NCBI GenBank assembly: GCA_017483305.1
Contig: JAFULC010000027.1
Span: forward strand, 1 to 64,000
Direction: 5' to 3'
DNA length: 64,000 nt
Source: Clostridia bacterium
Lineage (GTDB): Bacteria > Bacillota > Clostridia > Oscillospirales > CAG-272
A model generated the notes under the pieces. It was not told where the DNA came from, did no database searches, and saw only the letters and a program-made list of their open reading frames with translations. A program made the position numbers and the translations under genes. This document shows positions 17,649 through 26,123 of this stretch, in pieces (the stretch's first letter is position 1; every line of letters starts with the position of its first letter).

Positions 17649-17677
17649 TTGACAATCATTTGACCGTGTGTTATAAT
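17649..17677 (+). promoter_or_regulatory. Consensus promoter of the zinc-ribbon gene triplet
   Basis: TTGACA (17649-17654), a 17-bp spacer and TATAAT (17672-17677) form a full housekeeping-sigma consensus, 33 bp before the first gene. Confidence 0.88.
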
Positions 17678-17709
17678 GTAATTACAGAACAAACAACGGG
17701 AGGACAGAA

Positions 17710-18303
17710 ATGACTGTAAAAAGTAAAATAATAAGAAAAATAATTTTGCGTGCGGTCATTATGCTGCTCGTTGCCGCGGCTTTGATAGCAATTCACGTCG
17801 CTTATTATTCGACACTTAAAAACGCGCGCTTCGGCATATTTGCGATCCCGTTCTTCGCACTCGTTTACGCTATCATTATGTACAAATCCAAGCTTCTCCA
17901 AATGCTCTTTGACAAGGATTGGGAGGGCAAGGTAATAAAGTCCGACCTCATACTCGATTGGGAACCGATAACCTTTGCGGTCGCTGTATCGAGATTTCCT
18001 ATGAAGCAGATATTTTACACGGTGATAACCGTAGAAAAGAGTCGGGGAGAGATCGTAAAAATCAGAATTCCGGCTGAAAAGATATCTTATCAGGTATTCA
18101 GACCCAACGACATAATCAAGCACTACAAGGGTACGAAATATCCGCAGAACATGTCGCGAAGCGACGAGATATTCATTTGTCCCGTTTGCGGCAGAACGCT
18201 TTCCGAAAGCGACTGTCCCGACTGCAAGGTGAATTTTTACGTCGCCCCTCGCCATTACGACCCGTACTACGATTGGTGGACCTCTAAGGAAAGGAGACAA
18301 TAA
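17710..18303 (+). CDS. Membrane protein with C-terminal zinc ribbon (paralogue 1 of 3)
   Basis: I do not recognise this 197-residue protein. Two hydrophobic segments (about 12-32 and 41-60) form a hairpin, followed by a beta-rich domain starting DWEGKVIKSDL and a zinc ribbon CPVCG...CPDC (Cys157, 160, 169, 172). The layout is the same as in the next two genes: paired N-terminal helices, a W-x-G-x-V segment, a stretch around L-x-I-x(4)-G, then the ribbon. It is clearly a divergent member of the same family. GGGAGG precedes the ATG. The stop overlaps the next start (TAATG at 18301-18305). The soluble part is probably cytoplasmic. Confidence 0.75.
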   Translation: MTVKSKIIRKIILRAVIMLLVAAALIAIHVAYYSTLKNARFGIFAIPFFALVYAIIMYKSKLLQMLFDKDWEGKVIKSDLILDWEPITFAVAVSRFPMKQIFYTVITVEKSRGEIVKIRIPAEKISYQVFRPNDIIKHYKGTKYPQNMSRSDEIFICPVCGRTLSESDCPDCKVNFYVAPRHYDPYYDWWTSKERRQ

Positions 18304-18950
18304 TGACAATAGGTAATAATCGACCGCAGCTTCCAAAATCCTTGCTAAAAAAGCGCAAAATGAATATCATTATCAGAGTGACTTCTTGCTGTATCCTTTT
18401 CGCTCTGTTTCTGTTCGCTATCATTATGTGGGGAGAGCGCATTTTCCCTATGCCTCAATACACTCCGAAGAGCTTTGTCGCAGTTCAAATTGGCTGCTAC
18501 GTTATCTTTATGACCTTGCCGTTTCTTATTACCGGAGTGCCAGTGAAATTGATTGATTCATCATGGAGTGGAGTCGTATCCAACGTTGACGTGGAAGACA
18601 GCATAGGCACTTTTTACCGTGCTTTTGGGAGACCGGGCACATATGACAGACAAGATTTGATTTTAACGATAAAAAAAGACAACGGTAAAGTAATAACTCG
18701 TTCGGCGGTATCCGTTGGTGAAAGATACAAGCTCAAGGTAAGTGACCGACCTCCCATCCCCACACCCGGTAAGATTACCGATCATCTGAATGACTATAAA
18801 ATAGGCGACAGGGTATACAAATATTACGGCTTCAAATATTTATACGTTGTTCCGTCCGACGAAGATGACAAAAAGCGTTGTATCGTTTGCGGACTAAATA
18901 ACGATAAACACAGAGATAAATGCTTGAATTGCTATTGCGATTTGATATGA
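18303..18950 (+). CDS. Membrane protein with C-terminal zinc ribbon (paralogue 2 of 3)
   Basis: This unrecognised 215-residue protein has two hydrophobic segments (about 23-43 and 60-80), a central domain beginning SSWSGVVSNVDV, and a terminal ribbon with Cys193, 196, 207 and 210 (CIVCG...CLNCYC). The first 100 residues and last 30 are nearly identical to the next gene, while the middle has diverged. It begins within the stop codon of paralogue 1, using AGGAGA as ribosome binding site, and probably shares its promoter. No enzyme motif is visible. A role as a membrane-bound sensor or assembly factor is possible but unsupported. Confidence 0.75.
   Translation: MTIGNNRPQLPKSLLKKRKMNIIIRVTSCCILFALFLFAIIMWGERIFPMPQYTPKSFVAVQIGCYVIFMTLPFLITGVPVKLIDSSWSGVVSNVDVEDSIGTFYRAFGRPGTYDRQDLILTIKKDNGKVITRSAVSVGERYKLKVSDRPPIPTPGKITDHLNDYKIGDRVYKYYGFKYLYVVPSDEDDKKRCIVCGLNNDKHRDKCLNCYCDLI
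18387..18500 (+). repeat. 114-bp direct repeat, copy 1
   Basis: This stretch within paralogue 2 is identical base for base to 19111-19224 in paralogue 3. It encodes the first membrane hairpin. Confidence 0.95.
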
Positions 18951-19026
18951 CAATGCTAACCGATGTTTATCATCCTGAATCATGTAACAAGCTAATTTTA
19001 AGTGATTACAACAATGGAGGAAAACT

Positions 19027-19683
19027 ATGACAAATAATAACTATCGTCCTGCTCTCCCAAAGTCTCTGCAAAAAAGATGTAGACAAAATATCATTGTCAG
19101 AGTGACCTCCTGCTGTATCCTTTTCGCTCTGTTTCTGTTCGCTATCATTATGTGGGGAGAGCGCATTTTCCCTATGCCTCAATACACTCCGAAGAGCTTT
19201 GTCGCAGTTCAAATTGGCTGCTACATTCTCTTTATGACCTTGCCGTTTCTTATTACCGGCGTTCCTGTGAAATTAATTGATTCATCGTGGAGCGGAGTCA
19301 TATCTAATGTAGAAGTAAAACAGAGCGTTGGAACGTATTGGCGTACTCTCGGGCGATTCAATGTATATGATAAACAAGAGTTGATATTAACAATAAAAAC
19401 AGATGACGGCAAAACAATAGAGCACGCTGCAACATCTGTAGGAGAAGCACTCAAAAACACTATGGGGATTTTGTCTGCAAAGACTGATCTCCCTAATCAA
19501 GGAAAGATTACAGATCATGTAAATGACTTTAAAATAGGAGATAGGGTACACAAGTATTACGGCTTCAAGCATTTATACGTTGTTCCGTCAGAGGAAGAGG
19601 ACAAAAAGCGTTGTATCGTTTGCGGACTAAATAACGATAAGCACAGAGATAAATGTTTGAATTGCTATTGCGATCTGTTATAA
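19027..19683 (+). CDS. Membrane protein with C-terminal zinc ribbon (paralogue 3 of 3)
   Basis: This 218-residue protein is a near duplicate of the preceding gene. The membrane hairpin and zinc ribbon are almost identical in protein and DNA, but the central domain (about residues 95-165, ending near PNQGKITDHVNDF) is clearly different and its DNA is more AT-rich. It starts 76 bases after paralogue 2 with TGGAGG as ribosome binding site and is followed by a strong terminator. The pattern suggests recent duplication with selection for change, or replacement, of the middle domain. Confidence 0.75.
   Translation: MTNNNYRPALPKSLQKRCRQNIIVRVTSCCILFALFLFAIIMWGERIFPMPQYTPKSFVAVQIGCYILFMTLPFLITGVPVKLIDSSWSGVISNVEVKQSVGTYWRTLGRFNVYDKQELILTIKTDDGKTIEHAATSVGEALKNTMGILSAKTDLPNQGKITDHVNDFKIGDRVHKYYGFKHLYVVPSEEEDKKRCIVCGLNNDKHRDKCLNCYCDLL
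19111..19224 (+). repeat. 114-bp direct repeat, copy 2
   Basis: Identical to 18387-18500, at an offset of 724 bp. Confidence 0.95.
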
Positions 19684-19704
19684 TCCATTTCAAATATGTT
19701 ACAC

Positions 19705-19740
19705 AAGCCGAGCGTGCGATTTAGCGATGCTCGGCTTTTT
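19705..19740 (+). terminator. Terminator after the zinc-ribbon gene triplet
   Basis: AAGCCGAGC / GCTCGGCTT with a 13-base loop is followed by a T run. Confidence 0.85.
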
Positions 19741-19790
19741 CAGAAACCCTCCATTTTTGGCGAGAAACGTCCGAAAGTAAAAATTTGGTG

Positions 19791-19819
19791 TTGCATTTTG
19801 CGGGAATATATAGTATAAT
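19791..19819 (+). promoter_or_regulatory. Promoter of the yjjG-murB-whiA-dnaE operon
   Basis: TTGCAT, a 17-bp spacer and TATAAT (19814-19819). Transcription should begin near 19826, which supports the ATG at 19852 over the one at 19831. Confidence 0.75.
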
Positions 19820-19851
19820 TATGTTATACTATGACTTATGGGGACTTTATT

Positions 19852-20538
19852 ATGTCAAAATATAAAATCTTGCTCTTCGATGCAGACGCAACTCTGCTTG
19901 ATTTTCACCGCTCGGAATATGAGGCGGTGATAGATTGCCTTGAATATGCAGGCTTGCCCACGACCGACGAGATCATCAAAAAATACTCCGAGATCAACGA
20001 CGGATATTGGAAAATGCTCGAGCGAAACGAGATAACCAAGCCCGCTCTTATGGTCGCGCGCTGGAGATCGCTTTTGGATTACTACGGCTTCGATTTCGAC
20101 GCCGAGATCATATCGAAGCTCTATCCCGAAAAGCTTTCGGAGAAGTGCTATCTTCTTGACGGAGCAGAGGAGATCTGCAAAAAGCTTTACGGAAAATTCA
20201 AAATGTATATAATCACAAACGGCTTTAAATCGGTTCAGCAAAAGCGCTTTTGCGCATCTCCTCTCGCAAAATATTTCGATGACGTGTTTATTTCCGAGGA
20301 CATCGGCTACGACAAGCCGTCGCCCAAGTATTTTGATATAATCAGCAAGCGTATTCCAAATTACAATCCCCAAAATGCTCTCGTTATCGGCGACTCGCTG
20401 ACCTCCGATATCCGCGGAGGAATAAATGCTGGAATCGACACCTGCTGGTTCAACCCCAACGGTAAAAAAGCACCCGAGGATATGAAAATAACTTACACAA
20501 TAAGTAACCTTTCTCAAATAGAGGGCATAGTTTTATAA
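19852..20538 (+). CDS. HAD-family hydrolase, YjjG-like pyrimidine nucleotidase
   Basis: This 228-residue HAD phosphatase has motif I DADATLLDF (residues 10-18, nucleophile and acid Asp), motif II TNGFKSV, motif III Lys in YDKPSPKYFD, and motif IV GDSLTSDIRGG. The sequence is characteristic of the YjjG subfamily, which removes phosphate from UMP, dUMP and non-canonical pyrimidine nucleotides in E. coli. GGGGA precedes the chosen ATG by eight bases. It is the first gene of a run that continues with murB, whiA and dnaE. Confidence 0.88.
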   Translation: MSKYKILLFDADATLLDFHRSEYEAVIDCLEYAGLPTTDEIIKKYSEINDGYWKMLERNEITKPALMVARWRSLLDYYGFDFDAEIISKLYPEKLSEKCYLLDGAEEICKKLYGKFKMYIITNGFKSVQQKRFCASPLAKYFDDVFISEDIGYDKPSPKYFDIISKRIPNYNPQNALVIGDSLTSDIRGGINAGIDTCWFNPNGKKAPEDMKITYTISNLSQIEGIVL

Positions 20539-20564
20539 CATCTTACCTGAAAGGATGCCATACA

Positions 20565-21473
20565 ATGAATCTTGATTTCGATAGTAGGCTTACGGTTCTT
20601 GAAAACGAACCGCTTTCAAAGCACTCGTCGTTTAAAATTGGCGGACTTGCGCGTTACGCAGTCTTTCCCGAGAATAAAGAGCAAATGATAAGCGCGATCG
20701 AAAGCGCGAGGCAGGGCGGCGTAAAGCACATCATAGTCGGCAACGGAAGCAATCTGCTTTTCGACGACGACGGCTTTGACGGTGTAGTCATTTTCACAAA
20801 AAATATGAGCTCTGCCGAATATATACATACGGTATCGGGCACGTTTATCCGCGCCGAGTGCGGCAGATCACTTACCGAGCTTGCATCGGAGACGGGCAAA
20901 AAGCACAGCCTTACCGGGCTTGAATTTGCTTACGGAATTCCCGGTACGCTTGGCGGCGCTGTTTATATGAACGCGGGCGCGTACGGCGGTCAGATGTCCG
21001 ACGTGGTAGTTGAAACCGAATATTACGATCCAACAAGCAACGAGATCAAGGTAATAGGTAAGGATGAGCACCTCTTTTCTTACCGCCATTCTGTCTTTGC
21101 AGAGCATCCCGAATACGTTATTCTTTCAACTCTTATCGAGCTGAAGGAGGGAGACGCCGAGGAAATTTTTGCGGCTATGTCAAAAAATATAAATGCAAGA
21201 AAAGAAAAGCAGCCGCTTGAATATCCCAACGCAGGAAGGACCTTCAAGCGACCTGCAGGCAATCTCTTCGCAGGAAAGCTGATCGAGGATTCGGGGCTTA
21301 AGGGCTACACGGTCGGCGGTGCGCAGGTTTCCGAAAAGCACGCGGGATTTACCGTCAATCGCGGCGGAGCTACCTGCCGTGACGTGCTTGCCGTGATCGA
21401 GCACACAAAGAAAACAGTCCTCGAAAAATTCGGCGTAGAGCTTGAATGCGAGGTCATTTATATCCCAAGATAA
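20565..21473 (+). CDS. murB: UDP-N-acetylenolpyruvoylglucosamine reductase
   Basis: This 302-residue FAD enzyme reduces UDP-GlcNAc-enolpyruvate to UDP-MurNAc in peptidoglycan precursor synthesis. The FAD-binding fold is seen in IVGNGSNLLF and GIPGTLGGAVYMNAGAYG, and the substrate Arg in SYRHSVF. The type II C-terminal part shows FKRPAGNLFAGKLIEDSGLKG, VGGAQVSEKHAGF and the terminal catalytic Glu (ELECEV). Oddly, the position normally held by the catalytic Ser (usually A-G-S-x-F) is Arg225, encoded by AGG at 21237-21239. The gene lies between yjjG and whiA, close to the frequent murB-whiA clustering of Bacillota. Confidence 0.93.
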   Translation: MNLDFDSRLTVLENEPLSKHSSFKIGGLARYAVFPENKEQMISAIESARQGGVKHIIVGNGSNLLFDDDGFDGVVIFTKNMSSAEYIHTVSGTFIRAECGRSLTELASETGKKHSLTGLEFAYGIPGTLGGAVYMNAGAYGGQMSDVVVETEYYDPTSNEIKVIGKDEHLFSYRHSVFAEHPEYVILSTLIELKEGDAEEIFAAMSKNINARKEKQPLEYPNAGRTFKRPAGNLFAGKLIEDSGLKGYTVGGAQVSEKHAGFTVNRGGATCRDVLAVIEHTKKTVLEKFGVELECEVIYIPR

Positions 21474-21492
21474 AGAACGGGGAAGCTGATAT

Positions 21493-22401
21493 ATGTCATT
21501 TTCATCTCAAGTCAAGGACGAATTAAACGCGCTTGCAATAAAGAATAACTGCTGTAAAAAGGCTTATATTTTCGGTGTGATGCTCTCTGCATCTGCTCTG
21601 GGCGACATCATTTCGGTAAAGCTTACCGACGAGTCTACTGCTGAGCAATTCTGTCATTTTCTGAAAAGCATTTACAATATTGAGCCCGAGCGCAAGGCTA
21701 TCAACCGTGGCTACTTCAAAGCGTTTGAGCTTAGCTTCAGATCCCACAAAATATCCGAGTTTTTGAGCTTTGCAGACTCGTTTTCCGATAGCGACGAGGA
21801 TATTGACGCGCTTTCGTCATTCTTTAAGTGTAAGGACTGCAAATCGGTCTTTTTGCGCGCGGTATTTTGCGCAAGAGGCAGCGTTACCGACCCCAAAAAA
21901 TCATATACCCTTGAGATACGGATGCCGAGCGACACAAGAGCGATGCTCGTCCACTCGATACTCGAGGAGCTTGGTCCCGAAGCGCCCGGAATCACTCCGC
22001 GCAAGGACGGCTACGGCATTTTTTACCGTAACGAGTCTGCGGTCGAATACGTGCTCAGTCTCATCGGCGCGAGCAAGACGATATTCGAGTTTTTGGACGC
22101 GTATATCGAAAAGGACTATCGCAACACCGAAAACAGAGCCACCAACTGCGTGGCAAGAAACATAGCTAAATCGGTAAATGCCGCGGCGGCACATATCGTA
22201 GCCATCGAGGCACTTATCGCGAACGGAATGCTCGAGGAGCTTTCCGAGGATATTCGAACCACCGCACAGCTTCGAATATCAAACCCCGATATGAGCCTTT
22301 TGGAGCTTGCCGAGATGCATAATCCGCCTATCTCCAAATCAGGACTAAATCATAGGCTCTCCAAAATCACCGAGCTTGCAAAAAAGAGAAAGCTCATCTG
22401 A
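21493..22401 (+). CDS. whiA: DNA-binding protein WhiA
   Basis: This 302-residue protein has the WhiA layout: N-terminal homing-endonuclease-like domain (SFSSQVKDEL start, KKAYIFGVMLSASAL) and a C-terminal helix-turn-helix (about residues 245-300; LRISNPDMSLLELAEMHNPP, then SKSGLNHRL). In Bacillus WhiA affects cell division and chromosome segregation; in Streptomyces it regulates sporulation. GGGGAAG lies upstream of the ATG, 20 bases after murB. The usual rapZ-yvcK neighbours are missing here. Confidence 0.93.
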   Translation: MSFSSQVKDELNALAIKNNCCKKAYIFGVMLSASALGDIISVKLTDESTAEQFCHFLKSIYNIEPERKAINRGYFKAFELSFRSHKISEFLSFADSFSDSDEDIDALSSFFKCKDCKSVFLRAVFCARGSVTDPKKSYTLEIRMPSDTRAMLVHSILEELGPEAPGITPRKDGYGIFYRNESAVEYVLSLIGASKTIFEFLDAYIEKDYRNTENRATNCVARNIAKSVNAAAAHIVAIEALIANGMLEELSEDIRTTAQLRISNPDMSLLELAEMHNPPISKSGLNHRLSKITELAKKRKLI

Positions 22402-22426
22402 AAAATCTGAAGAAAGGGCACGCGTT

Positions 22427-25400
22427 ATGGGAGAATTCGTTCATCTTCATCTTCACAGTGAATACAGTCTGCTCGACGGCGCTTGCCGCATAGCAGATAT
22501 ACCCGAGCGACTTCGTGAATGCGATCAGGATGCCGTTGCGATCACAGATCACGGCAATATGTACGGAGTCATCGAGTTTTATAAGACCTGCAAAAAGGCA
22601 GGCATCAAGCCGATCATAGGCTGTGAGGTCTACGTTGCCACCTCGTCACGCTTTGACAAGCGCAACAACACCGATTCTTACTATCATCTCGTTCTTCTGT
22701 GTAAGAATATGACGGGATATAAGAATCTTATCTACCTTGTATCCAAGGGTTACACCGAGGGCTTTTATTCCAAGCCGAGAATAGACGAGGAGCTGCTCCG
22801 AGCGCATAGCGAGGGGCTTATAGCTCTGTCCGCATGCCTTTCGGGCAAGATACCGAGGCTTTTGTCGGTAGGCGATTACGATGGAGCAAAGCAAACCGCA
22901 CTTGAATACGCCTCAATATTCGGCAAGGACAATTATTATATTGAGCTTCAGGATCACGGCACGGAGGAAACGAGACAAATAATGCCTCTGCTTGTAAAGC
23001 TTGCAGAGGAGACGGGGCTTCCTATGGTTGCAACCAACGACTGTCATTATCTTCGCCGTCAGGATGCCGAGATCCAGCAGGTGCTGATGTGTATTCAGAC
23101 CAATACAACGCTCGACAGTACAAACAAGCCCGGCTTTGACACCAACGACTACTATATCAAGACAACGGAAGAGATGAAGCGTATCTACGGCGAGTATAAC
23201 GGCGCTATCGAAAACACGCTGAAGATCGCAGACGCCTGCAATCTCGAGCTCGAATTTGACAAGGTCTGCCTGCCGTCATTCCCGTGTCCCGACGGAAAGA
23301 GCGCCGAGCAGTATCTTCGCGAGCTGACACTCATCGGTCTTGAAAATCGCCAAAAGAACGGTCATCTCGCTTTCGGAAACGAGAGCCACAACAACGAGAG
23401 CGCGTATCGCGAGAGAATCGACTACGAGCTTTCGGTCATCAATTCAATGGGATACGCGGACTATTTCCTTATAGTTCAGGATTACGTCGGATTTGCGAAA
23501 AGATCGGGAATTCCCGTGGGGCCCGGACGTGGATCGGGAGCGGGAAGCCTTGTAGCGTTCCTGCTCGGCATCACAGATATAGATTCGATAAAATTTGACC
23601 TTCTTTTCGAGCGTTTTCTCAACCCCGAGCGTGTCAGCATGCCCGATATCGATATGGACTTCTGCTACAACCGTCGCGACGAGGTCATCGAATACGTGAC
23701 CAATAAATACGGCAGAGAGCACGTGTCGCAGATCATAACCTTCGGTACACTTGCCGCAAAGGCCGCTATCCGTGATTGCGGTCGCGCTATGGGTATGTCT
23801 TATTCCGACGTAGACGTGGTTGCAAAAGCAATTCCGCATGAGCTTGGAATAACTCTGAAGAACGCGCTTCGTTTTCCCGAGCTTAAGGAGCTTTACGAGG
23901 GCTCGGAGCAGATAAGAAAGCTCGTTGACACCGCAATGTCGCTTGAGGGAATGCCTCGCAACATTTCGGTACACGCCGCAGGCGTTGTCATCACGGACAA
24001 GCCTATTTCAGACTACGTGCCCCTGTCGGTAAGCAACGGCACGCTCGTAACTCAATTCGATATGGATACCATCGCAGACCTCGGACTTTTGAAGTTCGAC
24101 TTTCTTGCGTTGCGCTATCTTACCATAATAAACGACGCCCAGGTTCAGATAAAAGAAACAGAGCCCGATTTCGACATCGAAAAAATACCGCTTGACGATA
24201 AAAAGACCTTTGAGCTTATCTCACGCGGAGACACCGCAGGTGTTTTCCAGCTTGAATCAACGGGAATGAAGCAGGTGCTACAAAATCTGCGCCCCGAGTG
24301 CATTGACGATATTATTTCCGTCCTGTCGCTATACCGCCCCGGTCCTATGGACTCTATACCGAGATTTATCGAGTGCAGACACGATCCCTCGAAGGTGGTC
24401 TACGATCTGCCAATGCTCGAGCCGATATTGAAGTCAACATACGGATGCACCGTCTATCAGGAGCAGGTAATGAGCATTTTCCGCACGGTTGCGGGATATA
24501 CCTACGGTCACGCGGACATCGTGCGCCGCGCTATGTCAAAGAAAAAGGCAAGCGTGCTTGAGGCGGAAAGAGAAGCATTTATCAGCGGTGCGGCCGAAAA
24601 CGGAGTTGAGAAGGCAAAAGCCGAAAAGCTTTTCGACGATATGTCAAGCTTCGCCAATTACGCGTTTAATAAGGCTCACGCCGCCGCGTATGCGGTCATA
24701 AGCTATCGCTCGGCATATCTTAAAGCGCATTACACGGGTGAATATATGGCGGCTCTTCTGACCAGCGTGCTGGGTAATCAGGTCAAGAGCGCGGAATATA
24801 TAACGGAATGCTCAAAATTCGGCATATCTGTTCTTCCTCCAAATATAAACGGAAGTCGCGTTACCTTTGGCACGGATAGGGAAAACGGAAATATCCGTTT
24901 CGGTCTGCTTGCGCTGAAGAACGTCGGTAAGCAATTTATCGAGGCTATTATCAAGGAGAGAACCGAAAACGGTCTGTTTGCTTCGTTCGATAATTTTGTT
25001 GAGCGTATGAGCGCCGTGACAGACCTTAACAAGCGTCAGGTCGAGGCACTTATCAAGTGCGGCTCGTTCGACGGTCTCGGACTCTACCGCTCCCAGCTCT
25101 TATCTTCCTACGAGGCAATAATTGACAACGTAACGCAGAAGAACAGAAACAATCCTATCGGTCAGATGGATATGTTCTCGCTTGGCGACGTTGCCGCCCC
25201 CTCGTTCGAGTATCCCAATATCCCCGAATATAGCGTTAAAGAGCTTTTGTTGCTCGAGAAGGATGCCTCGGGAATGTATTTCTCGGGTCATATGCTCGAT
25301 AACTATCAAAAGCATCTTGACGACCTTGATTATATCACCACCGCAGAGCTTGTCGAGACCGATGATAACGAAGAATTGATCTATTCCGACAAGGATAAGG

Positions 25401-26083
25401 TCAAGCTTGCGGGAATCGTCTCCTCGGTTACGCTCAAGACCACTAAAAACGACGAGAGAATGGCATTTTTCAAGCTTGAGGATAAGCTTGGCGAGGTCGA
25501 ATGTATCGTTTTCCCGAAAAAATACAACGAATATTATCACGAGATATACGTTGACGGTGCGCTCTACGTGGAGGGTGCGGTTTCTATAAAGGACGACGAA
25601 AGCCCGAAGATCCTCGTCAACCGCCTCGAGCCACTCACCGATAACGAACGGTACGTCAGCGCGCCGACTCAAGTCGCCGCCAAATCTGAAACTGCTGACA
25701 ACGAGATTGCGGATGAATCCGCTCAAATCGACCTTGGACCGTCAAAGTTTTCGATGTATCTCTCGCTTTACGCGTCAGCAAATCAGAGCCCCGATCAGCC
25801 TGCACCAAAAGCAGTTGTCAATGAAAGAAGATCGGCTCCCAAGCCAGAGCCTGCGCACGCAGTGCCGCAAAAGATATATCTGCGCGTGCAGGATATGAGC
25901 TGCGAGGCGTTTGTCAAGGCAAAGAATATGGTAGACATATTCAACGAGGGAACTATCCGAGTCATTTTCTACGATTCAAGCACGGGCAAATATTCAGAGT
26001 ACAGTGAAAGACTCTTTTACTCGGATTACGCCATCGGTGAGCTCAAAAAGATCTTGGGCGACGGGAACGTAGTCGTAAAATAA
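22427..26083 (+). CDS. dnaE: DNA polymerase III subunit alpha (DnaE)
   Basis: This 1218-residue replicative polymerase begins with a PHP domain (HLHLHSEYSLLDGAC, residues 6-20). The palm follows with GPGRGSGAGSLVAF and the catalytic Asp pair in PDIDMDFCYNRRDEV, then fingers, tandem helix-hairpin-helix, and an OB fold (about 990-1080). A Pro/Ala-rich linker leads to a small C-terminal domain. No exonuclease domain is inserted, so it is DnaE, not PolC; clostridia usually carry both. I chose the ATG at 22427, eight bases after AAAGGG; the longer frame overlaps whiA. It is the longest gene in this operon. Confidence 0.96.
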   Translation: MGEFVHLHLHSEYSLLDGACRIADIPERLRECDQDAVAITDHGNMYGVIEFYKTCKKAGIKPIIGCEVYVATSSRFDKRNNTDSYYHLVLLCKNMTGYKNLIYLVSKGYTEGFYSKPRIDEELLRAHSEGLIALSACLSGKIPRLLSVGDYDGAKQTALEYASIFGKDNYYIELQDHGTEETRQIMPLLVKLAEETGLPMVATNDCHYLRRQDAEIQQVLMCIQTNTTLDSTNKPGFDTNDYYIKTTEEMKRIYGEYNGAIENTLKIADACNLELEFDKVCLPSFPCPDGKSAEQYLRELTLIGLENRQKNGHLAFGNESHNNESAYRERIDYELSVINSMGYADYFLIVQDYVGFAKRSGIPVGPGRGSGAGSLVAFLLGITDIDSIKFDLLFERFLNPERVSMPDIDMDFCYNRRDEVIEYVTNKYGREHVSQIITFGTLAAKAAIRDCGRAMGMSYSDVDVVAKAIPHELGITLKNALRFPELKELYEGSEQIRKLVDTAMSLEGMPRNISVHAAGVVITDKPISDYVPLSVSNGTLVTQFDMDTIADLGLLKFDFLALRYLTIINDAQVQIKETEPDFDIEKIPLDDKKTFELISRGDTAGVFQLESTGMKQVLQNLRPECIDDIISVLSLYRPGPMDSIPRFIECRHDPSKVVYDLPMLEPILKSTYGCTVYQEQVMSIFRTVAGYTYGHADIVRRAMSKKKASVLEAEREAFISGAAENGVEKAKAEKLFDDMSSFANYAFNKAHAAAYAVISYRSAYLKAHYTGEYMAALLTSVLGNQVKSAEYITECSKFGISVLPPNINGSRVTFGTDRENGNIRFGLLALKNVGKQFIEAIIKERTENGLFASFDNFVERMSAVTDLNKRQVEALIKCGSFDGLGLYRSQLLSSYEAIIDNVTQKNRNNPIGQMDMFSLGDVAAPSFEYPNIPEYSVKELLLLEKDASGMYFSGHMLDNYQKHLDDLDYITTAELVETDDNEELIYSDKDKVKLAGIVSSVTLKTTKNDERMAFFKLEDKLGEVECIVFPKKYNEYYHEIYVDGALYVEGAVSIKDDESPKILVNRLEPLTDNERYVSAPTQVAAKSETADNEIADESAQIDLGPSKFSMYLSLYASANQSPDQPAPKAVVNERRSAPKPEPAHAVPQKIYLRVQDMSCEAFVKAKNMVDIFNEGTIRVIFYDSSTGKYSEYSERLFYSDYAIGELKKILGDGNVVVK

Positions 26084-26123
26084 ACGCTTACGCCGCTACG
26101 GCGGTACAATGGAGGTTATACCA

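Noticed and set aside
18387..19224. Direct repeats considered as mobile-element ends or a CRISPR-like array
   Set aside because: The repeats are protein-coding parts of two paralogous genes, only two copies exist, and no transposase or cas gene is present.
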